From: Shinella sp. SUS2
GTDB taxonomy: Bacteria; Pseudomonadota; Alphaproteobacteria; Rhizobiales; Rhizobiaceae
Direction of reading: 5' to 3'
Assembly: GCF_001262505.1 (NCBI RefSeq)
Contig: NZ_KQ410742.1
Coordinates: forward strand, 62,001 to 126,000
DNA: 64,000 nt
Part shown: positions 1 to 7,372 of the stretch, piece by piece
How positions within the stretch are numbered: position 1 is the stretch's first letter
How the letters are laid out: each line of letters opens with the position of its first letter
The notes under the pieces: model-generated
Seen by the model: the letters and a program-made list of their open reading frames with translations, nothing else
Told to the model about the DNA's origin: nothing
Databases searched by the model: none
Position numbers and translations under genes: made by a program

Positions 1-491
1 TCGGCCGCTTTGACGGCGCTGACGGCATGAAGACCGGCTTCATCTGCGCCTCCGGCTTCAACCAGGTGTCTTCGGCCACCCGCAACGGCCGCAGCGTCGT
101 CTCCGTCGTGCTCGGCTCCGACAGCCTCGGCGCACGGGCGGACATTTCCGCCGGCATGCTGGAAAAGGGCCTGACGATGCGGGCGGGCAATGTACCGACG
201 CTCGGCCAGCTTCGCCCCTATGGCGAGACTCGCGACATCGTCACCGACGTGTCGCAGGAAATCTGCTCGAAGCACGCAGCCAAGGTGCGCAGCGAAGGCC
301 GTGACGAGGCCGGACGCCAGAAGCTCGTGTCACCCTACATCCATGAGCTCAACCGGCCGCTGAAGCTGGTCTTTGCCGGCCTCATGGGCGGCGACACGGC
401 GAAGCCTGCCGGCAACGAGCAGGTCGCCGTCGGCGATACCGGCGGCCTTGCCAATGTGCCGATCCCGATTCCGCGTCCCACCACCTTCTGA
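1..491 (+). CDS. D-alanyl-D-alanine carboxypeptidase (peptidase S11), 3' part
   Basis: The reading frame is already open at the left edge and codes GRFDGADG directly before MKTGFICASGFN, so the start lies outside the window. The KTG triad followed by G-F-x-x-x-x-G is the third conserved motif of penicillin-binding serine DD-peptidases of the S11 family, which trim the terminal D-Ala from peptidoglycan side chains in the periplasm. The SxxK and SxN motifs would be upstream and cannot be seen. The C-terminal part carries a Pro-rich end (IPIPRP) rather than an obvious amphipathic anchor helix. It stops 52 bases before the next gene on the same strand. Confidence 0.85.
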   Translation, partial: GRFDGADGMKTGFICASGFNQVSSATRNGRSVVSVVLGSDSLGARADISAGMLEKGLTMRAGNVPTLGQLRPYGETRDIVTDVSQEICSKHAAKVRSEGRDEAGRQKLVSPYIHELNRPLKLVFAGLMGGDTAKPAGNEQVAVGDTGGLANVPIPIPRPTTF

Positions 492-493
492 AC

Positions 494-534
494 GGCCCCT
501 TTTGACTGGCCCGTTTGATTGGCCCCATTTGATT
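494..534 (+). repeat. Three tandem 13-14 bp repeats in front of the CobW gene
   Basis: Three head-to-tail copies of GGCCC(C)N-TTTGAYT lie at 494-507, 508-520 and 521-534, filling most of the 52-base gap between the carboxypeptidase stop and the CobW start at 544. The copies differ at only one or two positions. They may be binding half-sites or a slippage product; no palindromic Zur-like site is obvious. Confidence 0.6.
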
Positions 535-543
535 GGAAAGACC

Positions 544-1689
544 ATGACCCTTGCTGAGCGGCGCGTGCCGGTTTCCGTGTTGACCGGATTTCTGGGCGCG
601 GGCAAGACGACCCTGCTCAACCGCCTGCTGAAGGATCCGACACTCACGGACACGGCCGTCATCATCAACGAATTCGGCGAGGTCGGCATCGACCATCTGC
701 TCGTCGAACAGTCGAGCGACGGCGTCATCGAGCTTTCCGACGGGTGCCTGTGCTGCACCATCCGCGGCGAACTGGTCGATACGCTCGCCGACCTGATGGA
801 TCGCATGCAGACGGGCAAGATCCAGCCGCTGAAGCGTGTGGTGATCGAGACCACCGGCCTTGCCGATCCAGCACCGGTGCTGCAATCCGTCATGGGCAAT
901 CCCGTGCTCAGCCAGTCCTTCAGCCTCGACGGCGTGATAACAGTGGTCGATGCCGTCAACGGCCTGTCGACGCTCGCCAACCATCCGGAAGCCGTCAAGC
1001 AGGTCGCCGTCGCCGACCGCGTGCTGATCAGCAAGATCTCGCTTTCAGATGCCGCAACGGTAGAGGCGGTGAAGCGGGAGATTGCCGCACTCAATCCACG
1101 GGCAAGCATCGTGGATATCGACACGCCTGGTCTCGTCGGCCCCGCCCTCCTCGCCAATGGACTTTACGATCCCGGCAGCAAGATTCCTGACGTCCGCCGC
1201 TGGCTGCACGAGGAAGCACACGACCACCATGATCATGGGCACCATCACCATGGGCATGATCACGGGCATCACCACCACGACCACCAGCACGCCCATGACG
1301 TGACCCGCCACGACGCGACGATCCGCTCCTTCAGCATCGTGCACGACCGCCCGGTCGATCCGATGGCGCTGGAAATGTTCATCGACCTGCTGCGCTCCGC
1401 GCACGGAGAAAAGCTCCTGCGCATGAAGGGCATCGTGCTGATGTCGAACACGCCGGAGCGGCCGCTGGTGCTGCAGGGTGTGCAGAGCGTCTTTCATCCG
1501 CCGGAGCGCCTTTCCGCCTGGCCCGACCCGGCGGACCGCCGCACACGACTGGTGCTCATCACCAAGGACCTGCCGGAAGCCTTCGTGCGCGACCTCTTCG
1601 ATGCGTTTACCGGCACTCCCAGGATCGACCGGCCGGACCGCGCCGCGCTCTCCGACAATCCGCTCGCCATTCCGGGCCTGCGCCTCTGA
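544..1689 (+). CDS. CobW/CobW-C (COG0523) family GTPase, putative metallochaperone
   Basis: The 381-residue product has a P-loop GFLGAGKTT at residues 15-23, the family CxCC metal-binding motif in GCLCC (Cys68, 70, 71), and a C-terminal CobW domain. Between the domains, at about residues 224-250, lies a stretch with more than a dozen histidines (alternating HH, HG and HD), which suggests storage or delivery of zinc, nickel or cobalt. COG0523 proteins insert or traffic metals using GTP. No cobalamin synthesis genes are nearby, so a cobalt-chelatase role is not favoured. ATG 544 was chosen because the family N-terminus begins there; the frame is open further upstream but overlaps the preceding gene. 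Confidence 0.85.
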   Translation: MTLAERRVPVSVLTGFLGAGKTTLLNRLLKDPTLTDTAVIINEFGEVGIDHLLVEQSSDGVIELSDGCLCCTIRGELVDTLADLMDRMQTGKIQPLKRVVIETTGLADPAPVLQSVMGNPVLSQSFSLDGVITVVDAVNGLSTLANHPEAVKQVAVADRVLISKISLSDAATVEAVKREIAALNPRASIVDIDTPGLVGPALLANGLYDPGSKIPDVRRWLHEEAHDHHDHGHHHHGHDHGHHHHDHQHAHDVTRHDATIRSFSIVHDRPVDPMALEMFIDLLRSAHGEKLLRMKGIVLMSNTPERPLVLQGVQSVFHPPERLSAWPDPADRRTRLVLITKDLPEAFVRDLFDAFTGTPRIDRPDRAALSDNPLAIPGLRL

Positions 1690-1702
1690 CCGCAGCACGG
1701 CA

Positions 1703-1735
1703 AAAGACCCGGATGCAGGGAACATCCGGGTCTTT
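1703..1735. terminator. Bidirectional rho-independent terminator
   Basis: A 13-bp perfect stem (1703-1715 with 1723-1735) and a 7-base loop, flanked by A and T runs, sits between the convergent CobW gene and the small secreted-protein gene. It can end both transcripts. Confidence 0.8.
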
Positions 1736-1758
1736 GGGGAGGTCAGTCTGGGCGATGT

Positions 1759-1935
1759 TTACTTGCAGACCTTGATCTTCTTGATGACGACGTTGCCGTA
1801 GTAGTCGTAGGACTTCACCTTCTTGATGAAGCAATAGGGCTCGTAGCCGTAGCTGTAGTAGCCGGCCTGCGAGGGCGCCGCGAAGGAGACGGCGGCGACG
1901 AGGGCAACGGTGGCGGAAACGATGATCTTGCGCAT
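1759..1935 (-). CDS. Small secreted protein, 58 aa, function unknown
   Basis: A 58-codon gene with ATG at 1935 preceded by a good ribosome binding site (AGGAGA) and ending TAA at 1759. The product starts MRKIIVSATVALVAAVSFAA and has a likely signal peptidase site near SQA-GYY, leaving about 34 residues. The mature part is rich in Tyr and Lys, with two cysteines (EPYCF and KVCK at the C-terminus) that could form a disulfide. Small proteins of this pattern are, as I recall, common in Rhizobiaceae without a known role. The shared terminator at 1703-1735 lies just downstream. It is too short for many gene finders but codon use and the RBS support it. Confidence 0.75.
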   Translation of the reverse strand: MRKIIVSATVALVAAVSFAAPSQAGYYSYGYEPYCFIKKVKSYDYYGNVVIKKIKVCK

Positions 1936-2051
1936 GGGGTCTCTCCTGATCTCTGGTAAGGATGAGCCTCTCTCATCCGGTGATCAGAAGATCGCACATC
2001 GCCCCGCCGCCCGCTGTTCCGCAGGAAACAGGCGGGCTCTCTCCTCTGAAA

Positions 2052-3335
2052 TCAGAAGCGGGCGCCGGCGAAATGGGCGATCTGCGCGCCGAGTTCGTAA
2101 TAGCCCTCGCGCATCGAGCGGAAGGACTGCGCTTCGGGTTCGCTTACCGGCAACGGCAGGTCCCGTTCGGCGATCTCGCCGGAAACGAGCTCCGCCAGCG
2201 TGCGGCCGAAGACAGTGCCCGGCGCGATGCCGCGGCCGTTGTAGCCGGAAAAGCCGATGACGTTGTCGGCAAGGCGGTGGAAGCGCGGCAGGTTGTCCGT
2301 GGTCATGCCGATCTTGCCGTACCATTCCGCCTCGAAAGCGACGTCGCCGATAGCGGGAAAGAGCTTTTTCAGCGCGCGCCGCGCCCAGGCCTTGTGGATG
2401 CCTGTACCCGCGCCGCGCAGCGCACCGACACTGCCGAACACCAGCCGGCCACGCTTGTCGAAGCGGAAGGAGGAGAGCACTTCCTTCGTGTCCCAGGCGC
2501 CCTGGCGCTCCGGCAGGATCCTTGCCTGCATCTCGGGCGAAAGCGGAACGGTGGCGAAGTTGAAGTAGGGCAGATGCACGAGCTCGGTGCGCACCTCGTT
2601 CCAGGGCGCGACCGTATAGGCGTTGGTCGCAACCACCACCCAGTCCGCCGTGACAGAGCCGCGCGCGGTCTTTACCGTCCAACGTTTTCCGGTCCGCTCT
2701 GCGCCCGTCACCCGGCTTGCCGTGAAGACCTGGGCACCCGCTGCAATCGCCGCACGGGCAAGGCCGCGCGCATAGGCCAGCGGCTGGATCGTGCCGGCGC
2801 GCATGTCGAGAAGCGAGCCGGCATAAGCCTCGGTGCCCACCTTCGCCGCCGTCTCGGCGGCATCCAGCAGGCGCACCGGGGCGCCGCGACGGGCCCACTG
2901 CTCTGCGCGCTGCTTCAATTCGTCGAGACCCGCCTTTCCGACGGCGCAATGCAGCGTGCCCGCCGGATTGATCTCGCAGTCGATGGCATGCTTTTCGACG
3001 AGATCGAACACCGCACGGGGCGCATTGCCGAGAAGTTCCAGCAACCGGCCGCCGTGCACGTCGCCGAGCACGCCCGGCAACTCGTCCGGCATGACCCACA
3101 TGCCCGCATTGACGAGGCCGACATTGCGGCCCGAGCCGCCATAGCCGATCTCCGCCCCTTCAAGCAGGATGACCCGCGTGCCGCGCCCGGCCAGATGCAG
3201 CGCCGCCGAAAAGCCGGTATAACCGCCGCCGACGATGACGACATCCGCCTCCGCCTTGCCGGAAAAGGCAACGGTTTCGGGGGCGGGCGGAGCGGTCATC
3301 TCCCAAAGGCCATGGGAGCGCGGATCGTTGAGCAT
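2052..3335 (-). CDS. FAD-dependent oxidoreductase, DAO family (candidate L-pipecolate oxidase)
   Basis: The 427-residue product has an N-terminal Rossmann FAD motif, VVIVGGGYTGFSAALHLA, followed by the YGGSGRN segment typical of the PuuB/glycine-oxidase branch of the DAO fold, and a C-terminal GFSGYNGRGIAPG FAD-contact region. These enzymes oxidise secondary or primary amines of amino acids. In Pseudomonas putida a DAO-type enzyme (AmaA, L-pipecolate oxidase) lies beside amaB, a LysR gene and hglS, and the same gene types are found here, so pipecolate is the favoured substrate; this is inference from context. ATG 3335 (MLNDPRSHG) was chosen although the RBS is weak. It is co-directional with the LysR gene, 122 bases downstream. 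Confidence 0.8.
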   Translation of the reverse strand: MLNDPRSHGLWEMTAPPAPETVAFSGKAEADVVIVGGGYTGFSAALHLAGRGTRVILLEGAEIGYGGSGRNVGLVNAGMWVMPDELPGVLGDVHGGRLLELLGNAPRAVFDLVEKHAIDCEINPAGTLHCAVGKAGLDELKQRAEQWARRGAPVRLLDAAETAAKVGTEAYAGSLLDMRAGTIQPLAYARGLARAAIAAGAQVFTASRVTGAERTGKRWTVKTARGSVTADWVVVATNAYTVAPWNEVRTELVHLPYFNFATVPLSPEMQARILPERQGAWDTKEVLSSFRFDKRGRLVFGSVGALRGAGTGIHKAWARRALKKLFPAIGDVAFEAEWYGKIGMTTDNLPRFHRLADNVIGFSGYNGRGIAPGTVFGRTLAELVSGEIAERDLPLPVSEPEAQSFRSMREGYYELGAQIAHFAGARF

Positions 3336-3457
3336 GGGCGTCAGTCTTTTCCGGAGGAGGAGGATTTCTCGCCGCACAATCGGCCATGCGGCACGACGAC
3401 TAAAGCAAAAAATGAGAACGGGGTCATGCCCCCGCCGCATGATCGGTCGCGGAAATC

Positions 3458-4354
3458 CTACGCCGGGACCTGCTTGGAGATCCAGGCGCGAAATGCCTGA
3501 CTCAGCGGGTTTTCAAGCTTTCCCTCCGGCACGACGAGATAATAGCTGTTCTCCGTCTCCATCGGCCGGTCGAAAACGACGGCAAGCCGGCCGTTCGCCA
3601 GCTCCTGCTCGATCAGATAATACGGCAGGAGCGCGAAGCCGAGCCCGGCGACGGCCGTCTCGATGACCATGGAGAACTGGTCGAAGCGGTGGCCGCGATA
3701 GGCCGTATCCGCCGAGCCACCGTTCAGCTCGAACCATTGTGCCCAGAGCTTCGGCCGCGTCGCAAGATGCAGGAGCGGTGCTCTTTCCAGGTCCTTCGGC
3801 TCGGCAAGGTTCCAGGATTTTACCAGTTCCGGGCTCGCCGCGGGCAGGATGACCTCGCTGCACAGATAGGAGCAGGCCGCCCGCGCCCAGACCGGCTGGC
3901 CGTAGTGGATCGCAAGGTCGAAATTCTCCTCGTCGAAATCGAATGGCGCCGAGCGCGAGGCGATGTTGACGATCGTGCCCGGATTTTCCGCAAGAAAACC
4001 CGGAATGCGCGGCGTCAGCCAGCGGCTTCCGAACGTCGGCAGCGTCGCGATGGAAAGGCTGTGCTCGGAAGAGGCCGACGCCATGGCGCGCAGCATGGTC
4101 TCTTCCGTCTGATGCAGCAGCTTGCGTACTTCCGGCAGGAAACGGCGGCCGTCGTCGGAGAGCACCACGCGCTGGCGCACACGCTCGAAGAGCAGCACGC
4201 CGAGCTGTTCCTCGAGGTCCTTGATCTGGCGGCTGACGGCACTCTGGGTGAGGTTCAGCTCATGGGCCGCCTGCGTGAAGCTGCCATGACGGGCAGCACA
4301 TTCGAACGCTTGCAGCGTGGTGACGTCAGGAATCAGCCTTCGACTGAGCTTCAT
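3458..4354 (-). CDS. LysR-family transcriptional regulator (GcvA-like branch)
   Basis: A 298-residue protein with an N-terminal winged helix (residues about 8-65; FTQAAHELNLTQSAVSRQIK is the recognition region) and a type 2 periplasmic-binding-like effector domain. It is divergent from the hglS-led operon, the usual arrangement for a LysR activator of the facing genes, and is also co-directional with the DAO-type oxidase behind it. By position it probably senses an intermediate of lysine or aminoadipate degradation. A GATCCG direct repeat with 10-bp spacing (4405-4420) lies in the shared intergenic region and is a candidate contact site. The effector is not known. Confidence 0.88.
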   Translation of the reverse strand: MKLSRRLIPDVTTLQAFECAARHGSFTQAAHELNLTQSAVSRQIKDLEEQLGVLLFERVRQRVVLSDDGRRFLPEVRKLLHQTEETMLRAMASASSEHSLSIATLPTFGSRWLTPRIPGFLAENPGTIVNIASRSAPFDFDEENFDLAIHYGQPVWARAACSYLCSEVILPAASPELVKSWNLAEPKDLERAPLLHLATRPKLWAQWFELNGGSADTAYRGHRFDQFSMVIETAVAGLGFALLPYYLIEQELANGRLAVVFDRPMETENSYYLVVPEGKLENPLSQAFRAWISKQVPA

Positions 4355-4455
4355 TCTTTCCTCGCATCAACATAGTCAGAACGGTCGCAATCGCGGGAAG
4401 AAACGATCCGGTATGATCCGTTTTGAGAATGATCAGGGCCTCCCACCCTTCTAAA

Positions 4456-4496
4456 GCAATTCCACGAAAAGTGTGAAGCGGTTTTCCTGGAATTGC
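4456..4496. repeat. Palindromic intergenic repeat, rhizobial type
   Basis: Arms at 4456-4470 and 4482-4496 pair over 15 positions with one mismatch, around the 11-base loop GTGTGAAGCGG. Elements beginning GCAATTCC and ending GGAATTGC with a GAAGCGG loop are, as I recall, scattered in many copies in Rhizobium and Agrobacterium genomes. It lies in the leader of hglS, between the divergent LysR gene and the hglS start. Confidence 0.7.
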
Positions 4497-4522
4497 GCAA
4501 CACCGAGATGAGATCACTCGCC

Positions 4523-5920
4523 ATGAAAGCAAATTCGCACGTTTCCGCCGACACGATCCGCGCGGACTTCTCCACCGCCATGTCCGCCATGTATCGCACC
4601 GAGGTTCCGGCCTATGGCACGCTGATGGCGCTGGTGGCCGATGTGAACGCCGAGACGCTCGCCGCCGACCCCGTCCTCAAGGAACGTCTCGAGGCGACGG
4701 ACACGCTGGAGCGCATCTCCGAGGAACGCCACGGCGCCATCCGCCTCGGCACGCCGGAAGAGCTTTCCATGATGCGCCGCGCCTTTGCCGTCATGGGCAT
4801 GTATCCGGTGGGCTACTACGATCTCTCCACCGCGGGCGTGCCGGTGCATTCCACCGCCTTCCGCCCGGTCGGCGAGGAAAGCCTCAACCGCAATCCCTTC
4901 CGCGTCTTCACCTCGCTGCTGCGCCTCGATCTCATCGCCGACGAGACACTGCGCGAGGAAGCGGCCGACGTGCTCGCCGCGCGAAAGATCTTTACCGACG
5001 AAGCCGTCAGGTTCATCGAGAAGGCCGAACGCGACGGCGGCCTCGATGCGGCCGATGCCGCCCGCTTCGTCACCGAACTGCTGGAAACCTTCCGCTGGCA
5101 CGATCAGGCCATCGTCAGCACCGGTATGTACAAGCGCCTGCACGATGCGCATCGTCTGATCGCCGACGTCGTCTCCTTCAAGGGTCCGCACATCAACCAC
5201 CTGACGCCGCGCACGCTCGACATCGACAAGGTGCAGGCCCGCATGCCGGAAGAGGGCATCGCCCCGAAGGCCGTCGTCGAAGGTCCGCCGACCCGAACCT
5301 GCCCGATCCTCCTGCGCCAGACCTCGTTCAAGGCCCTGGAAGAGGCCGTCTCCTTCATCGGCGCCGACGGCACCTGGCAGGAAGGCTCCCACACGGCCCG
5401 CTTCGGCGAGATCGAGCAGCGCGGCGTGGCGCTGACGCCGAAGGGCCGCGCGCTCTATGACGGGCTGCTGACCGAGACGCGCGCCCGCGTACGTCCTGCC
5501 GCTGACGGCTCCAACGCTGACGAATACGAAGCCGCTCTCTCCGACGTCTTCAAGACCTTTCCCGATGATTGGGACGGCATCCGCAAGGCAGGCCTCGGCT
5601 ACTTCACCTACTCCCTGACACAGAAGGGCAAGGCCGTCACCGGCCGCAACGCCGATCTCGAAACGGCGATCGAAGCCGGCCTCATCCGCTTCGATCCGAT
5701 CGTCTACGAGGACTTCCTGCCGGTCAGTGCCGCAGGCATCTTCCAGTCGAACCTTGGCGACGACGCGACCCAGGACTTCGTCGCAAGCCCGAACCAGGTG
5801 ATGTTCGAGCGCGATCTCGGCGCCGCCGTGCTCGACGAATTCGCGCACTATGCCGCCATCCAGCGCGCGTCGCTTGAAATGTGCCTCGGCATCGTGAACA
5901 TGGCTGCCGCTGCGGAGTGA
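4523..5920 (+). CDS. hglS: 2-oxoadipate dioxygenase/decarboxylase (HglS, DUF1338/YdcJ family)
   Basis: HglS is an Fe(II) enzyme that turns 2-oxoadipate into D-2-hydroxyglutarate, a late step of lysine catabolism. With ATG 4523 as start, the 465-residue product places His70 and Arg74 in RHGAIRLG and His226 in GPHINHL, the same numbering I remember for the metal and substrate residues of the P. putida enzyme; this supports both the identity and the start. Upstream starts at 4493 (TTG, inside the palindrome) and 4508 (ATG) are less likely. It heads a tight four-gene run: the next gene begins 11 bases after the stop and encodes the enzyme that should use its product. Confidence 0.92.
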   Translation: MKANSHVSADTIRADFSTAMSAMYRTEVPAYGTLMALVADVNAETLAADPVLKERLEATDTLERISEERHGAIRLGTPEELSMMRRAFAVMGMYPVGYYDLSTAGVPVHSTAFRPVGEESLNRNPFRVFTSLLRLDLIADETLREEAADVLAARKIFTDEAVRFIEKAERDGGLDAADAARFVTELLETFRWHDQAIVSTGMYKRLHDAHRLIADVVSFKGPHINHLTPRTLDIDKVQARMPEEGIAPKAVVEGPPTRTCPILLRQTSFKALEEAVSFIGADGTWQEGSHTARFGEIEQRGVALTPKGRALYDGLLTETRARVRPAADGSNADEYEAALSDVFKTFPDDWDGIRKAGLGYFTYSLTQKGKAVTGRNADLETAIEAGLIRFDPIVYEDFLPVSAAGIFQSNLGDDATQDFVASPNQVMFERDLGAAVLDEFAHYAAIQRASLEMCLGIVNMAAAAE

Positions 5921-5931
5921 CGGAAGAACGC

Positions 5932-7350
5932 ATGATCGAGGCACGCCATATCGAAGTACTGAAAGGCATCACCGGCGAGAAGGGCCTTCTCACCGAGGAA
6001 GCCGACATGGCTGCCTACGAGACCGGCGCGCGCTATGACAAGGGCCGCGCCGCTTTCGTCGCGCGTCCGGCCACGACGGCGGAGGCCTCTGCCGTCGTCT
6101 CCTACTGCGTGAGGAACGCCATCGCCCTCGTGCCGCAATCCGGCAATACCGGTCTCGTCTCCGGCTCGACGCCTGACGGTAGCGGCCTTCAGGGTGTGCT
6201 CAGCCTCGACCGCCTGAACGCGCCCTTCGAGCTCGACCGGATAAACCGTTCCGTCACGGCCGGAGCGGGTCTGCGCCTTTCCGACCTCAACGGCCGGCTC
6301 GAAGAGAGCGGCCTGTTCTTTCCGATCGACCTCGGCGCCGACCCGCGTCTTGGCGGCATGATCGCGACGAACACCGGCGGTTCGCGCTTCCTGCGCTACG
6401 GCGACGTGCGCCGCAACGTTCTCGGCCTCACGGTGGTGCTCGCCGACGAGGCCGGCACCGTGCTCGACCTGTCTTCGGATCTGCGCAAGAACAATACCGG
6501 TGTCGACTGGAAGCAGCTTTTCATCGGTACGTCGGGCGCTTTCGGCATCGTCACCGAATGCGTGCTGAACCTCGAACCGGCACCGAAACAGTCTGCCACC
6601 GCCCTGCTCGTGCCCGCCTCGGCAGAGCAGGTGGCAACGCTGCTCGTCGCCATGGAAGACGCGCTCGGCAGCTACCTCTCGGCTTTCGAAGGCATGTCCG
6701 GCAACGCGGTCGCCGCCGCGCTCGACCATGTGCCGTCGCTGCGCAACCCTTTCCAGGGTGGCGTGGTGCCCGACTTCGTCATCCTTGCGGAGATCTCCCG
6801 TTCAAGCCCGCCGCGCGAGGGTGAGCAGCCGCTTGATGCGGTGCTGGAGGAGGTGCTGGCCGCGATTTGGGAGCGCGAGGATGCGCCGCTCGCCGACGCA
6901 TTCGTCGGCCCGCCGCACGAGATCTGGGCGCTGCGCCATGCACTGTCCGAAGGCGTGAAGCATCGTGGACGATTGATCGCCTTCGATCTGTCCTTCCGCC
7001 GGGGTGACATCATGCCCTTCCTCGCCCATATGAAGGCGGACATGCCTGACCATTTCGAGGACGTCACGATCTGCGACTTCGGCCATATCGGCGACGGCGG
7101 CGTGCACTTCAATCTGGTCGTCGCGAAGGATGATCCTCGGCTCGCCGATCCCGATTTCGAAGCGGATTTGCGCGAATGGGTCTTCACCGTCGCCGTCGAG
7201 CAATTCGGTGGCAGCTTCAGCGCGGAACACGCCATCGGCCGCAAGAACCAGGTTTTTTATGACAGATACACCCCGGAAAAGCTCCGCGAGCTCGCGGCCG
7301 GACTGAAGACCATCACCTCGCCGGGCCCGCTCGGCGCGATCACCTTTTAA
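5932..7350 (+). CDS. FAD-binding D-2-hydroxyglutarate dehydrogenase-type oxidase
   Basis: The 472-residue protein has an FAD_binding_4 (PCMH-type) domain with the loop PQSGNTGLVSGSTPDG near residue 65 and a FAD-oxidase C-terminal domain with HIGDGGVHFNL and SAEHAIGRKN, the metal- and substrate-binding His motifs of the D-lactate/D-2-hydroxyglutarate dehydrogenase family. Directly behind hglS, it most likely oxidises D-2-hydroxyglutarate to 2-oxoglutarate, feeding the TCA cycle and passing electrons to a flavoprotein or quinone acceptor. The substrate is inferred from context; D-lactate or glycolate oxidases share the fold. ATG 5932 follows the hglS stop by 11 bases. Confidence 0.85.
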   Translation: MIEARHIEVLKGITGEKGLLTEEADMAAYETGARYDKGRAAFVARPATTAEASAVVSYCVRNAIALVPQSGNTGLVSGSTPDGSGLQGVLSLDRLNAPFELDRINRSVTAGAGLRLSDLNGRLEESGLFFPIDLGADPRLGGMIATNTGGSRFLRYGDVRRNVLGLTVVLADEAGTVLDLSSDLRKNNTGVDWKQLFIGTSGAFGIVTECVLNLEPAPKQSATALLVPASAEQVATLLVAMEDALGSYLSAFEGMSGNAVAAALDHVPSLRNPFQGGVVPDFVILAEISRSSPPREGEQPLDAVLEEVLAAIWEREDAPLADAFVGPPHEIWALRHALSEGVKHRGRLIAFDLSFRRGDIMPFLAHMKADMPDHFEDVTICDFGHIGDGGVHFNLVVAKDDPRLADPDFEADLREWVFTVAVEQFGGSFSAEHAIGRKNQVFYDRYTPEKLRELAAGLKTITSPGPLGAITF

Positions 7351-7372
7351 GAAACCGACAGGGAGACACCCC

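Noticed and set aside
1962..3500. Plus-strand open frame over the DAO oxidase gene
   Set aside because: It is a shadow of the minus-strand oxidase, which has a clear FAD motif.
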